In this document: in pieces, positions 50,894 to 60,001 of the stretch
How the letters are laid out: every line of letters starts with the position of its first letter
Position numbering within the stretch: the stretch's first letter is position 1
Origin: RGIG9060 sp052173655
GTDB taxonomy: Bacteria; Spirochaetota; Spirochaetia; Treponematales; Treponemataceae
DNA length: 64,000 nt
Direction: 5' to 3'
NCBI GenBank assembly: GCA_052173655.1
Contig: JBQMYD010000003.1
Span: 186,001-250,000 of the forward strand
Notes under the pieces: generated by a model
Told to the model about the DNA's origin: nothing
Seen by the model: only the letters and a program-made list of their open reading frames with translations
The model's database searches: none
Translations under genes and position numbers: made by a program

Positions 50894-52255
50894 ATGATTT
50901 TTTCACCGGTTGAAGTTCAGGAAACTGTAGATATGTTTATGCGTAATAAGCTTGATGTTCGTTGCATAACTATGGGAATTTCACTTTTAAATTGTGCTGC
51001 GTCTGACAGTAAAATTGCTTGTAATAAAATCTATGACCAAATAATGAAAAAAGCTTGTAATCTTGTAAAAGTCGGACAAGATATAGAAAAAGAATTTGGT
51101 ATTCCAATTATAAATAAACGAATTTCAGTTACGCCAATTGCACTTGTGGCAGGTGCTTCGGAAGCAAAGACTTACGTTCCGTACATAAAAACTCTTGATA
51201 AGTGTGCAAAAGAACTTGGGGTTAATTTTATAGGTGGGTTCAGTGCTCTTGTTCACAAAGGAATAACGAGTGCTGACAGAATTTTAATCGATTCAATTCC
51301 GGAAGGACTTGCTGAAACAGATTTTGTTTGTTCGAGTATAAACGTTGGTTCAACAAAAAGTGGAATAAACATGGATGCTGTAAAACTTATGGGAGAGATA
51401 ATCCGAAAAACTGCGGAGTTGACGGCAGACAGAGATAGTATAGGTTGTTCAAAGTTGGTTGTTTTTTGTAATGCACCGGAAGACAATCCTTTTATGGCAG
51501 GGGCTTTTCATGGAACTGGAGAGGGCGATTGTGTCATAAATGTCGGTGTAAGCGGGCCCGGAGTAATTCTTGCTGCAGCAAGAGAGTACAAAGGAAAACC
51601 TATAAATGTTCTTGCAGATGGAATTAAAAAAATGGCTTTTAAAATAACAAGAATGGGGCAGCTTGTAGGGAATGAGGCTGCAAGCAGACTTGGGGTTAGC
51701 TTTGGTATTTTGGATTTAAGTCTTGCCCCTACACCTGAAGTAGGAGATAGTATTGCCAGAATTCTTGAAGAATGCGGACTTGAAAGTTGCGGAGCTCCCG
51801 GAACAACAGCAGCTCTTGCAATGCTTACGGATATGGTAAAAAAAGGTGGAGTTATGGCTTCAACAAACGTTGGAGGACTTAGCGGAGCTTTTATTCCTGT
51901 TTCCGAAGATGAAGGAATGATCGATGCGGTAAAAAAAGGTTCAATTAACCTTGAAAAGCTTGAAGCTATGACAACAGTTTGTTCTGTCGGTTTGGATATG
52001 ATTGCAGTTCCGGGTGAAACGAGTGCAGCAACTTTGAGCGGAATTATGGCTGATGAATTTGCAATTGGAATGGTAAATAATAAAACAACTGCGGTTCGAT
52101 TAATTCCTGTTATCGGGAAAAAAGAGGGAGAATGGGCAGAATTTGGAGGTCTTCTCGGAGGTGCTCCTATTTTGCCTGTAAGTAAATTCAGCTGTGAAAA
52201 TTTTATTAATCGTGGAGGAAGAATTCCTGCACCTATTCACTCTTTTAGAAATTAA
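50894..52255 (+). CDS. PFL-family protein (UPF0210/DUF711)
   Basis: A 453-residue cytoplasmic protein. The start is the ATG at 50894; the in-frame TTG at 50882 lies in the GGGGG ribosome region. The family resembles pyruvate formate-lyase in fold and is widespread in anaerobes, but its reaction is not known. Many conserved Gly-rich elements are intact (GEGDCVINVGVSGPGV, GAPGTTAALAMLTD). In Firmicutes it is usually preceded by a small ACT-domain gene; none is present here. It may begin the plus-strand series to 59146. Confidence 0.88.
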   Translation: MIFSPVEVQETVDMFMRNKLDVRCITMGISLLNCAASDSKIACNKIYDQIMKKACNLVKVGQDIEKEFGIPIINKRISVTPIALVAGASEAKTYVPYIKTLDKCAKELGVNFIGGFSALVHKGITSADRILIDSIPEGLAETDFVCSSINVGSTKSGINMDAVKLMGEIIRKTAELTADRDSIGCSKLVVFCNAPEDNPFMAGAFHGTGEGDCVINVGVSGPGVILAAAREYKGKPINVLADGIKKMAFKITRMGQLVGNEAASRLGVSFGILDLSLAPTPEVGDSIARILEECGLESCGAPGTTAALAMLTDMVKKGGVMASTNVGGLSGAFIPVSEDEGMIDAVKKGSINLEKLEAMTTVCSVGLDMIAVPGETSAATLSGIMADEFAIGMVNNKTTAVRLIPVIGKKEGEWAEFGGLLGGAPILPVSKFSCENFINRGGRIPAPIHSFRN

Positions 52256-52275
52256 GTGATATTTAAGGAGAAAAA

Positions 52276-54255
52276 ATGAAAAAAATTTTTGTTTCATTGT
52301 TTGTTTTAACTTTTGTAGCAGGACTTTTTGCACAGGTAAGTTTATCGGGTAAGGTTCTCGGAAAAATAAAAGAGTCCGTGTTTGAAATAGTTGTGGATAA
52401 ATGTGAAGATGAAAAAATAGAATATGAAAGGGAACTTCCTATGGAGAGAATTCCCTATCAAATTAGAAACGATAAATATATTCCAATAGGAACTGCGTTT
52501 GTAATGGAAGACGGAAGTTTTTATACTGCAGCACATGTAATAGATTTATATGGAAAAAGTTATTATTCAAAATACTATGTCAGAGATAAAAACGGCAATG
52601 TATATCAAATAAAGGATATAGAATCGTTTTCTACAAACCGGGATTTTATAAAATTTACGGTTCCAAGTTATTCTATTTCCAAAAATATAGGACTGAAACT
52701 CAGTACTTCATATGAGATGAATTCTACAGTTTACTCTGTTGGAAACGCACTTGGGGAAGGGATTATTGTCCGCAACGGAATGTTGACTAGCGAAACTTTT
52801 GAAGATCATAACGGAGAATGGAAATGGCTTAGGTTTAGTGCAGCTGCAAGTCCGGGAAATTCCGGTGGACCGCTTGTAAAAAAAGACGGTTCGGTTATAG
52901 GAATTATTACAATGAAAAGTCCCAATGAAAATTTAAATTATGCATTACCTATAATGGAAGCTATAAATTTCGCAAAAAACACAGGGGAAGTAAAACAGGA
53001 ATACTATTATAGAATTCCGAATGTAACATGCGATAAATTTTATTTTGAATTTAAAAAGACATTGAAGCTTCCGCAAAGTTACGAACAAATACATAAAGTT
53101 TTAACTCAAGATCAAATTGATTTACACAAAGATTTGGTGAAAAAAATTAGGGAGCAGTACGGGCCTAATGCTCCTAAAAGTTTTGCAAAAAACAATAACA
53201 GAGCGGAGTTTTTGTATAATACTTATAAAAATAGTTTTCCGTATATTTCTTGTGCAAATGAAACAGGAAATTGGGATGTTTTTCAACCTAAAGATATAAA
53301 TACATACCAATTAAAAGATAACGGTTTTATAGCATACGGTTCAATGATAGGATATTCTCTCAATAGCATTAGAAAACCTGATTCTGTAAAGTTGAAAGAT
53401 CTTATTGAAAATCCAAAAATTTATAATGACTACATAGTAGAAGGAGCCAATCTTTACAGAAATATAGGAAATGAAAGAATAAATATAAAGTCTTTGGGCA
53501 GTCCATGTAAATCTGAAACATATAAAGATTACTTTGGAAGAAACTGGTATGTAAATTATTATGATATAAAATTTGCCGGTTCAATGATGATAACTTTTGC
53601 TTTGCCTACTCCTCAAGGATTATTTGTAATTGTAAGCATCGATGATGTTGCAGAAGTGGAAAGTGCAATTTACCTTGATATGCAGTTTGTTGCAGATCAT
53701 GTATTTGTGTTTTATCACGGAAATTACAGGGAATGGAAAGAGTATCTTGATTTGCCTAAAGAAGTGATGGAGATGAGATCGGAACAGGAAAAACAGTTTA
53801 CTTTAAAGGAAAATTCATCGGAAGTAGAGTTTTCGACAGGAAGTGTAAAAATAAAACTTTCAAAAGATAAAATTCCTATAGACGATGAACTTACACTTTA
53901 TTCAACTTCCGGATATTTTTCGGACGGAAACAACTTAAAAATGGTAAATCGCTACGCAGGATTTTATACAAATCCTAATGAGCAAAAATATATTTCGTAT
54001 TTTTCGGCAAAGATAACAAAGCCGCAAAAAGGTGCGTTAAAAAACACAGAGGATGAATTTACTCAAATGAAGAACAAGGTTTATCCTTTTAACTGTGAAC
54101 CTTACAATAACGATAAAATGACTGTAATTACGGATGTTCAAAATATAAATGATGATGAACTGCTGTATTATTCTCTTGCTATAAACAATCAAAATGCTTT
54201 TGAAGAAGTAACTTCTTTATTGAAATTTATGCAGGAAAATACCGAGCTAAAATAA
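52276..54255 (+). CDS. Secreted trypsin-like serine protease with large unknown C-terminal region
   Basis: A 659-residue protein with a signal peptide ending FAQ (residue 20). The S1/HtrA-like domain covers about 30-235 with catalytic His87 (YTAAHV), Asp123 (TNRDFIKF) and Ser196 (SPGNSGGP). No PDZ domain follows. Instead about 420 residues of mixed alpha/beta sequence with no recognised family complete the protein. It likely acts in the periplasm or at the surface. AAGGAG lies 7 nt before the ATG, 20 nt after the previous gene. Confidence 0.88.
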   Translation: MKKIFVSLFVLTFVAGLFAQVSLSGKVLGKIKESVFEIVVDKCEDEKIEYERELPMERIPYQIRNDKYIPIGTAFVMEDGSFYTAAHVIDLYGKSYYSKYYVRDKNGNVYQIKDIESFSTNRDFIKFTVPSYSISKNIGLKLSTSYEMNSTVYSVGNALGEGIIVRNGMLTSETFEDHNGEWKWLRFSAAASPGNSGGPLVKKDGSVIGIITMKSPNENLNYALPIMEAINFAKNTGEVKQEYYYRIPNVTCDKFYFEFKKTLKLPQSYEQIHKVLTQDQIDLHKDLVKKIREQYGPNAPKSFAKNNNRAEFLYNTYKNSFPYISCANETGNWDVFQPKDINTYQLKDNGFIAYGSMIGYSLNSIRKPDSVKLKDLIENPKIYNDYIVEGANLYRNIGNERINIKSLGSPCKSETYKDYFGRNWYVNYYDIKFAGSMMITFALPTPQGLFVIVSIDDVAEVESAIYLDMQFVADHVFVFYHGNYREWKEYLDLPKEVMEMRSEQEKQFTLKENSSEVEFSTGSVKIKLSKDKIPIDDELTLYSTSGYFSDGNNLKMVNRYAGFYTNPNEQKYISYFSAKITKPQKGALKNTEDEFTQMKNKVYPFNCEPYNNDKMTVITDVQNINDDELLYYSLAINNQNAFEEVTSLLKFMQENTELK

Positions 54256-54268
54256 ACTGGAGAAAAAG

Positions 54269-55255
54269 ATGTCTTTCAAGGTTTTTATTGACGGGAAAGA
54301 AGGAACTACAGGTCTAAAAATTTTTGAACGTTTTTCCGAAAGAAGTGATGTTGAAGTTCTTTTTTTGCCGGAAGAAAAACGAAAGGATATAAAAGAACGA
54401 AAGCGTTTGATTAATGAATCCGATTATACTTTTTTGTGTCTGCCTGATGAAGCTGCAAAAGAAGCTGTTTGTCTTTGTGAAAACACAAAAACAACGATAA
54501 TTGATACTTCAACAGCACACAGAATAAACCCGGAATGGGTATACGGTTTTCCTGAACTTAGCTTGGAACATCGTGAAAAAATAAAAACGGGAAAAAGAAT
54601 TGCTGTTCCGGGTTGCTATGCTTCAGGATTTGCTTCAATTGTTTATCCGTTGGTAAAAAAAGGAATTTTGCCCAAAAATTATCCTGTATGCTGCCATGCT
54701 GTAAGCGGTTACAGCGGTGCCGGGAAAAAAGGAATAGCACAATATGAAACAGCAAACAAAGATGTTCAATTGTGTTCTCCTCGGCTTTATGCCTTAACGC
54801 AGGAGCATAAGCATTTACCTGAGATGGAAAAAATTTCAGGCTTGGATTATAAACCGATTTTTAATCCATATGTTTGCGATTATTTTAGCGGAATGAGCGT
54901 AAGTATTCCTGTTCACGTACGGCTTTTGGATAAATCCGGAATGGGATTTTCAGATTTTTCTGATACGGATTTTTGGGAAAATGTAGGAGAAAATCTTACA
55001 TCAATTTACAAGGAACATTACAAAGGCTGCAAATTTATAAAGGTATCGGATTTTTTGGGTGCTGATATTTTACCGGACGGTTTTATTTGTGCAAATAATT
55101 TGGTAGGAACTAATAATATGCAAATAATTGTACATGGAAATAATGAAAGGATAACCGTAACTTCAAGGTTTGATAATTTGGGAAAGGGAGCAAGCGGAGC
55201 CGCTGTTCAATGTATGAATATTTCAATGGGAATTGATGAGAGTACAGGTCTTTAG
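54269..55255 (+). CDS. argC: N-acetyl-gamma-glutamyl-phosphate reductase, short (type 2) form
   Basis: NADPH-dependent reduction step of arginine/ornithine synthesis. It is 328 residues. The dinucleotide loop DGKEGTTGLKI is at 8-18, DTSTAHR at 79-85, and the catalytic Cys116 is in VPGCYASG. The compact form matches type 2 ArgC. No argB, argJ or argD is adjacent; the neighbours are a protease and an AsnC/aminotransferase pair, so the other steps must lie elsewhere or the enzyme serves a salvage role. Confidence 0.9.
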   Translation: MSFKVFIDGKEGTTGLKIFERFSERSDVEVLFLPEEKRKDIKERKRLINESDYTFLCLPDEAAKEAVCLCENTKTTIIDTSTAHRINPEWVYGFPELSLEHREKIKTGKRIAVPGCYASGFASIVYPLVKKGILPKNYPVCCHAVSGYSGAGKKGIAQYETANKDVQLCSPRLYALTQEHKHLPEMEKISGLDYKPIFNPYVCDYFSGMSVSIPVHVRLLDKSGMGFSDFSDTDFWENVGENLTSIYKEHYKGCKFIKVSDFLGADILPDGFICANNLVGTNNMQIIVHGNNERITVTSRFDNLGKGASGAAVQCMNISMGIDESTGL

Positions 55256-55267
55256 GAGGAAATCTTT

Positions 55268-55753
55268 ATGGAAGAAATTTTAAATTTGTTAAAAGAAAAT
55301 GCACGATTGAGTATAGAAGATATAGCAATTATGGCAAAAAAAACACCTGATGAAGTAAAGAAAATCGTGAACAAACTTGAAGAAGACGGAATCATAATGA
55401 AATATTCGGCAATCATAAATCCTGAAAAAGATAAGACGAACAAGGATAAAGTTACAGCTGAAATTCAGATTCAAGTTCAGCCTCAAAGAGAACATGGCTT
55501 TGATGCAATTGCAGATAGAATTTACAGATTTCCACAGGTAAAGTCGCTTTATTTAATGAGCGGCGGGTATGATTTAAAAGTCCTAATAGAAGGTAATAAT
55601 TTAAAAGAAGTTGCATTGTTTGTAAGTGAAAAATTATCAACTTTGGAAGGAGTACGTTCAACAAAAACAAATTTTATTTTAAAGACATACAAAGAAAATG
55701 ATATTATCTATGTGGAAAATGAACTGGACAGACGAGAGAGAGTACAAGCATAA
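55268..55753 (+). CDS. Lrp/AsnC-family transcriptional regulator
   Basis: A 161-residue protein with an N-terminal helix-turn-helix (about 1-50) and a C-terminal RAM/effector domain (about 60-140, including LYLMSGGYDLKVLIEG). Members sense amino acids. GGAGGAAA lies upstream of the ATG. The stop overlaps the start of the aminotransferase by one base (TAATG), so the regulator probably controls that gene. The pair resembles Bacillus AlaR-AlaT. Confidence 0.93.
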   Translation: MEEILNLLKENARLSIEDIAIMAKKTPDEVKKIVNKLEEDGIIMKYSAIINPEKDKTNKDKVTAEIQIQVQPQREHGFDAIADRIYRFPQVKSLYLMSGGYDLKVLIEGNNLKEVALFVSEKLSTLEGVRSTKTNFILKTYKENDIIYVENELDRRERVQA

Positions 55754-56922
55754 TGAACAGTAGGGCTGATAAATTTTCCTGCAAGGTAACTGAAATTGAA
55801 CCTTCAGGAATTAGAAAATTTTTTGAACTTTGTATAGGGCATGACGATATTATTTCTCTTGGAGTGGGAGAACCGGATTTTCCTACTCCGTGGACTATCA
55901 GAGAGGAAGCTTTTTATCATCTTGAAAAGGGACATACATCTTATACTTCTAATTGGGGCTTGATAGAATTAAGGGAAGAAATTTCAAAATACTTGGAAAA
56001 ATACAATCTTTATTATGATCCTAAAACCGAAATATTGCCTACAGTTGGAGCTTCCGAAGGTCTTGATTTGGTTTTACGTTCCATTTTGAATCCCGGCGAT
56101 GAATTGATAGTTTGCGAGCCTTGTTACGTTTCTTATCAGCCTCTTGCAGATTTATGCGGAGCAAAAATAATCCATCTTGATACGAGTGTGAACGGTTTTT
56201 ATCCAAGTGCCGAACAAATTGAAAAAGTTATTTGTACAAAAACAAAAGCACTAATTTTTTGCTCTCCGAGCAACCCAACAGGAAGAATTATTCCTGCAAC
56301 GGAATTGGAAAAAATAGCCAAATTGGTAAAAAAACATGAAATTTGGTGTTTAAGTGATGAAATTTATTGTGAATTGGTTTATGACGGCAACAAACATGTT
56401 TCAATAGGCCAATATGAGGGCATGAAAGACTATGCAGTAATTTTTAACGGTTTTTCAAAGGCTTTTGCTATGACGGGCTGGAGAATAGGATATATTGCTG
56501 CTTCAAATGATTTACTAAAACAATGTTGTAAACTTCATGCATATAATACAATTTGTGCTCCGATTTTCAGTCAATATGCAGCTGCTGAAGGGCTTAGAAA
56601 TGCTTGGGATCAAGTTGAAAAAATGCGATTGAGCTATCAGCAAAGACGAAATATAATGCTTGACGCTTTTGTAAAAATGGGACTTTCGTGTACAGAACCT
56701 GAAGGAGCTTTTTATATTTTTACGGATATCCGAAAAACAAAAATGACAAGTGAAGAATTTGCAACAAAATTAATAAGAGAGTATAAAGTTGCAGTTGTTC
56801 CCGGCAGTGTTTTTGGTGAAGGTGGAGAAGGTTTTATTAGATGCTGTTATGCTACAGATATTAATAGAATAAAAATTGCTCTTGAACGAATAGCACAAAT
56901 GATAGATGATTGTACAAAATAA
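55753..56922 (+). CDS. Class I/II aminotransferase (AlaT-like)
   Basis: A 389-residue PLP enzyme. The Schiff-base lysine is Lys236 in GFSKAFAMTGWRIGY, with SPSNPTGRI at 171-179 and the YTSNWGLIELR element near 64. It probably transfers amino groups between alanine (or an aromatic/branched amino acid) and 2-oxoglutarate. The coupled AsnC-type regulator supports an alanine transaminase assignment by analogy with Bacillus, but the substrate is inferred. Confidence 0.9.
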   Translation: MNSRADKFSCKVTEIEPSGIRKFFELCIGHDDIISLGVGEPDFPTPWTIREEAFYHLEKGHTSYTSNWGLIELREEISKYLEKYNLYYDPKTEILPTVGASEGLDLVLRSILNPGDELIVCEPCYVSYQPLADLCGAKIIHLDTSVNGFYPSAEQIEKVICTKTKALIFCSPSNPTGRIIPATELEKIAKLVKKHEIWCLSDEIYCELVYDGNKHVSIGQYEGMKDYAVIFNGFSKAFAMTGWRIGYIAASNDLLKQCCKLHAYNTICAPIFSQYAAAEGLRNAWDQVEKMRLSYQQRRNIMLDAFVKMGLSCTEPEGAFYIFTDIRKTKMTSEEFATKLIREYKVAVVPGSVFGEGGEGFIRCCYATDINRIKIALERIAQMIDDCTK

Positions 56923-56941
56923 TTGATCCGACTTTTTATTG

Positions 56942-59146
56942 ATGACAAAAAAAAATTTAATTTCTGTAAAAAATCTTTCTTTTTCGTATGAAAATTCTCA
57001 AAAACAGGCACTGAGTAACATAAACCTCGATGTTTACGAGGGTGAATACATTGCAATTTTAGGAACAAACGGGAGCGGAAAAAGTACTCTTGCGAAATTG
57101 ATTTTTGGTCTGCTACCTTTGCAAGAGGGTATTATTGAAATTGAACAAACAGGAAACCCGATAGGCTTTGTTCAACAAAATCCAAAACATCAAATTATTG
57201 CACGGATCGTTGAAAAAGATACAGCTTTTGGTCCTGAATTACTCAAATGTTCTAAGGAAGAAGTTGCTAAAAGAACTTGGAATGCTTTAAATGCTGTAAA
57301 ATTGGATGACAAAATAGGTGAGAAAACTCAATCTCTTTCTTTGGGACAAACTCAAAAACTGGCTTTTGCAGGAATTCTTGCTTTAAAACCTGATTTATTT
57401 ATTTTAGATGAAGCACTTTCCATGATCGATCAACAGACAAGTAATTCTATTTTGGATTTGCTGGATGATTTGCACAGTAAAGGAAAAACAATTATTCATG
57501 TTACGCATGAGATTGAACAAGCTGTAAGGGCAAATCGCATTGTTGTGATAGAAAAAGGATCAAAAATTTTTGATGCCGGTAAGGAAGAATTTGAAAAAAA
57601 TGAAGTTTTAAATAAATCAATTTTTGGAGAAAAAGAATCTTCGGTATATAAACGACTTGAACTATCAAAGATGAAAAATATCAGTATTACTTCTAATTCT
57701 GAAAACAAAGCTTCAATACTTTTTGAAAATATAAATTTTGCTTACGATAAAAATCCGGTTTTAAAAAATGTAAATCTTACTTTTTATAAAGGAACAGTTA
57801 CAGCTATAATCGGAAAAAGCGGTGCGGGGAAGTCTACTTTGTTTGAACTTGGATGTTCTTTGTTGCCGCAAACTCAAGGAAAAATATACTGTAACGGAAG
57901 AACTTCTCTTGCTTTGCAGGATGCCGAAAGTGCACTTTTTGAACCGGTTGTAGCTGATGATGTTGCTTTTGGCCCTGAAAATCGTGGGATTACAGGAAAA
58001 GAATTGCGAGAAATCGTAAAAAACTCTATGGATATTTGCGGAGTTCCATTTAAAGAATTTAAAGATCGCTCGATTCTAGCTCTTTCCGGAGGCGAAAAAC
58101 GTAAATCAGCTCTTGCCGGTATAATTGCCATGGATGCGGATATAATTTTTTTTGATGAACCTACAAGCAGTTTGGATCCCAAATCCAGAGAACAGTTTTT
58201 GTCCCTTGTTCAAAAACTTGCCGATAGCGGAAAAACCATAATATTTTCAACCCATCACCTTCAGGATATACAAGCAGCTGATAGAGTTATACAAATTGAA
58301 GGCGGTAGCGTTATTCAAGATAGTTTTCAGGGCGGCTTTATAGAACAGAATAAAAAAGATTTTGGTAAATCGTTTAATAATTTTTCTTTTGAAAAACGCT
58401 CGTCAGGAGATTCAGAGGAAGTTAAATTAAAAGAAAATTTACGTTACAAAGAGTATGAATCACTTTTGAAAAATTTGCGAAATGCAAGTTTAGGACAATA
58501 TAAAAAGAAAAAATCATTTATCCACAACATAAACGGTTTGGCAAAATTAATTTTGTTTTTGATTCTTTTAACCGGCAGTGTTGTTTCAACAAATATTGTG
58601 ATTTTAACAAGTTTTTGTTTTTTTTCTATAATTTATTCTTTTCTTGCCAAGTTCAGTCTAAAAACAATTTTTATGCGTAGTTTAAAAATTATTCCTTGGA
58701 TAATCGTATTTTTTATTTTTCAAGTTTTATTATTTGAAAACAGAGAATTTGATAAACTTCTTTGGAGTTGGAAATTTATTTCAATTACGGACGCAAAACT
58801 TATAGGCCTATTAAAAATGTTTTTACACTTTGAAGGGGCAATGATTACAATTTCGGTTTTTACTTTTTCAATGGAACAAAGTGAACTTTTGGAATCTTTA
58901 AAAAAATTTTGTCATATCAATGTAATTGTATTTATAATGCTACTTTTGTATTTTATTCCATTGTTAACAGAAGAATTAAGTCGAATAATAAAAACTCAAA
59001 TTATACGAGAGGGAATAAAAAGTACGCGAGGAATTTTAAAAAAAATCCAAGCATTATTGCCGATTTTAATTCCTCTTACGATTCAAACAATAAAACACAG
59101 CGAAACTTTAGCTGAAGCTTTGGAACAACGCGGTATGAATTTTTAA
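56942..59146 (+). CDS. Single-chain ECF transporter energising module (ATPase-ATPase-EcfT fusion)
   Basis: A 734-residue fusion of the three parts that are normally separate. ATPase 1: Walker A GTNGSGKS at 41-48, signature LSLGQ at 132-136 (variant of LSGGQ), DE at 156-157 and His in HVTHE. ATPase 2: Walker A GKSGAGKS at 291-298, signature LSGGE at 381-385, FFDEPTSSLD, and FSTHH. A linker (about 460-525) joins a membrane T component (about 525-734) with four to five segments. EcfT coupling motifs are degenerate: the first A-R-G reads REG and the second QRG (ALEQRGM). No ribosome site is seen before the ATG. The partner S component is probably at 50185-50826 or elsewhere. Confidence 0.88.
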   Translation: MTKKNLISVKNLSFSYENSQKQALSNINLDVYEGEYIAILGTNGSGKSTLAKLIFGLLPLQEGIIEIEQTGNPIGFVQQNPKHQIIARIVEKDTAFGPELLKCSKEEVAKRTWNALNAVKLDDKIGEKTQSLSLGQTQKLAFAGILALKPDLFILDEALSMIDQQTSNSILDLLDDLHSKGKTIIHVTHEIEQAVRANRIVVIEKGSKIFDAGKEEFEKNEVLNKSIFGEKESSVYKRLELSKMKNISITSNSENKASILFENINFAYDKNPVLKNVNLTFYKGTVTAIIGKSGAGKSTLFELGCSLLPQTQGKIYCNGRTSLALQDAESALFEPVVADDVAFGPENRGITGKELREIVKNSMDICGVPFKEFKDRSILALSGGEKRKSALAGIIAMDADIIFFDEPTSSLDPKSREQFLSLVQKLADSGKTIIFSTHHLQDIQAADRVIQIEGGSVIQDSFQGGFIEQNKKDFGKSFNNFSFEKRSSGDSEEVKLKENLRYKEYESLLKNLRNASLGQYKKKKSFIHNINGLAKLILFLILLTGSVVSTNIVILTSFCFFSIIYSFLAKFSLKTIFMRSLKIIPWIIVFFIFQVLLFENREFDKLLWSWKFISITDAKLIGLLKMFLHFEGAMITISVFTFSMEQSELLESLKKFCHINVIVFIMLLLYFIPLLTEELSRIIKTQIIREGIKSTRGILKKIQALLPILIPLTIQTIKHSETLAEALEQRGMNF

Positions 59147-59189
59147 GTATGTTGATTTCATTGCTTTTCCAACCTAAATTTTAAAATGT

Positions 59190-59218
59190 TTGACAAGAAA
59201 ACTTTATAGCTATATACT
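59190..59218 (+). promoter_or_regulatory. Promoter of the hypB cluster
   Basis: Consensus TTGACA (59190-59195), a 17-nt spacer and TATACT (59213-59218). This is one of the strongest sigma-70-type promoters in the window; the start would be near 59225, 30 nt before the hypB ATG. Confidence 0.8.
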
Positions 59219-59254
59219 GCAAGGACACTTAACGAAAAAGGACAGGTGTCTATT

Positions 59255-59923
59255 ATGGATAAAGTAAAAGTAATTGAAATTAAACAAAGTATTTTTGAAA
59301 ATAACGACAGACGCGCCGAGATTCTTAGGTCTGAATTAAAGACCAAAGGTGTTTTTCTTTTAAATCTTATGTCCTCTCCCGGAAGCGGAAAAACTACAAC
59401 TCTTATGAAAACAATCAGTCTTTTAAAAGATGAATTAAAAATAGGAGTTATGGAAGCCGATATAGATTCCGATGTAGATGCAAAAAAAATTGCAGAAACA
59501 GGAGTAAGAAGCATTCAACTTCATACAGGAGGAATGTGCCATCTTGATGCAGAGATGACAAGACAAGGTCTTGATGCTTTAGAAATAGGCGGAATTGACC
59601 TTGCTATTCTTGAAAATGTCGGAAATCTTGTATGTCCTGCCGAATTTGATACCGGGGCTGTAAAAAATGCTATGATTCTTTCTGTTCCGGAAGGTGAAGA
59701 TAAACCTCTAAAATATCCTCTGATTTTCCAAGTATGTGATATTGTTCTCATAAATAAAATAGACGTTATTCCTTATTTTGATTTTGATATGGAAAAATGT
59801 AAGGAATATATCTTGATGAGAAACCCTAAAGCAAAAATTATTCCCATCTGTGCAAAAACAGGTGAAGGAATGCAAGAATGGGCTGACTGGCTAAAACAAG
59901 AAGTTTGTAAATGGTGTAAGTGA
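59255..59923 (+). CDS. hypB: HypB-type GTPase, nickel metallochaperone
   Basis: A 222-residue GTPase of the HypB/UreG family. P-loop GSGKTT is at 43-48, and the nickel-site Cys95-His96 is in GGMCHLDAEM with Cys127 (LVCPAEFDTG). The NKID base-specificity motif and SIMIBI-class layout are intact. The N-terminal CxxCGC motif and His-rich stretch of some HypB proteins are absent. The ATG at 59255 with AGGTG upstream is chosen; a GTG at 59246 is possible. No hypA or [NiFe]-hydrogenase gene is in the window, so it may serve another nickel enzyme. Confidence 0.92.
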   Translation: MDKVKVIEIKQSIFENNDRRAEILRSELKTKGVFLLNLMSSPGSGKTTTLMKTISLLKDELKIGVMEADIDSDVDAKKIAETGVRSIQLHTGGMCHLDAEMTRQGLDALEIGGIDLAILENVGNLVCPAEFDTGAVKNAMILSVPEGEDKPLKYPLIFQVCDIVLINKIDVIPYFDFDMEKCKEYILMRNPKAKIIPICAKTGEGMQEWADWLKQEVCKWCK

Positions 59924-60001
59924 TTGGGTTTTAAAACATTTTACCGTTTACAATTTAAAATTAAAATTTAAAAATTAACTTAAACAAAGAAGGAGGAATT
60001 A

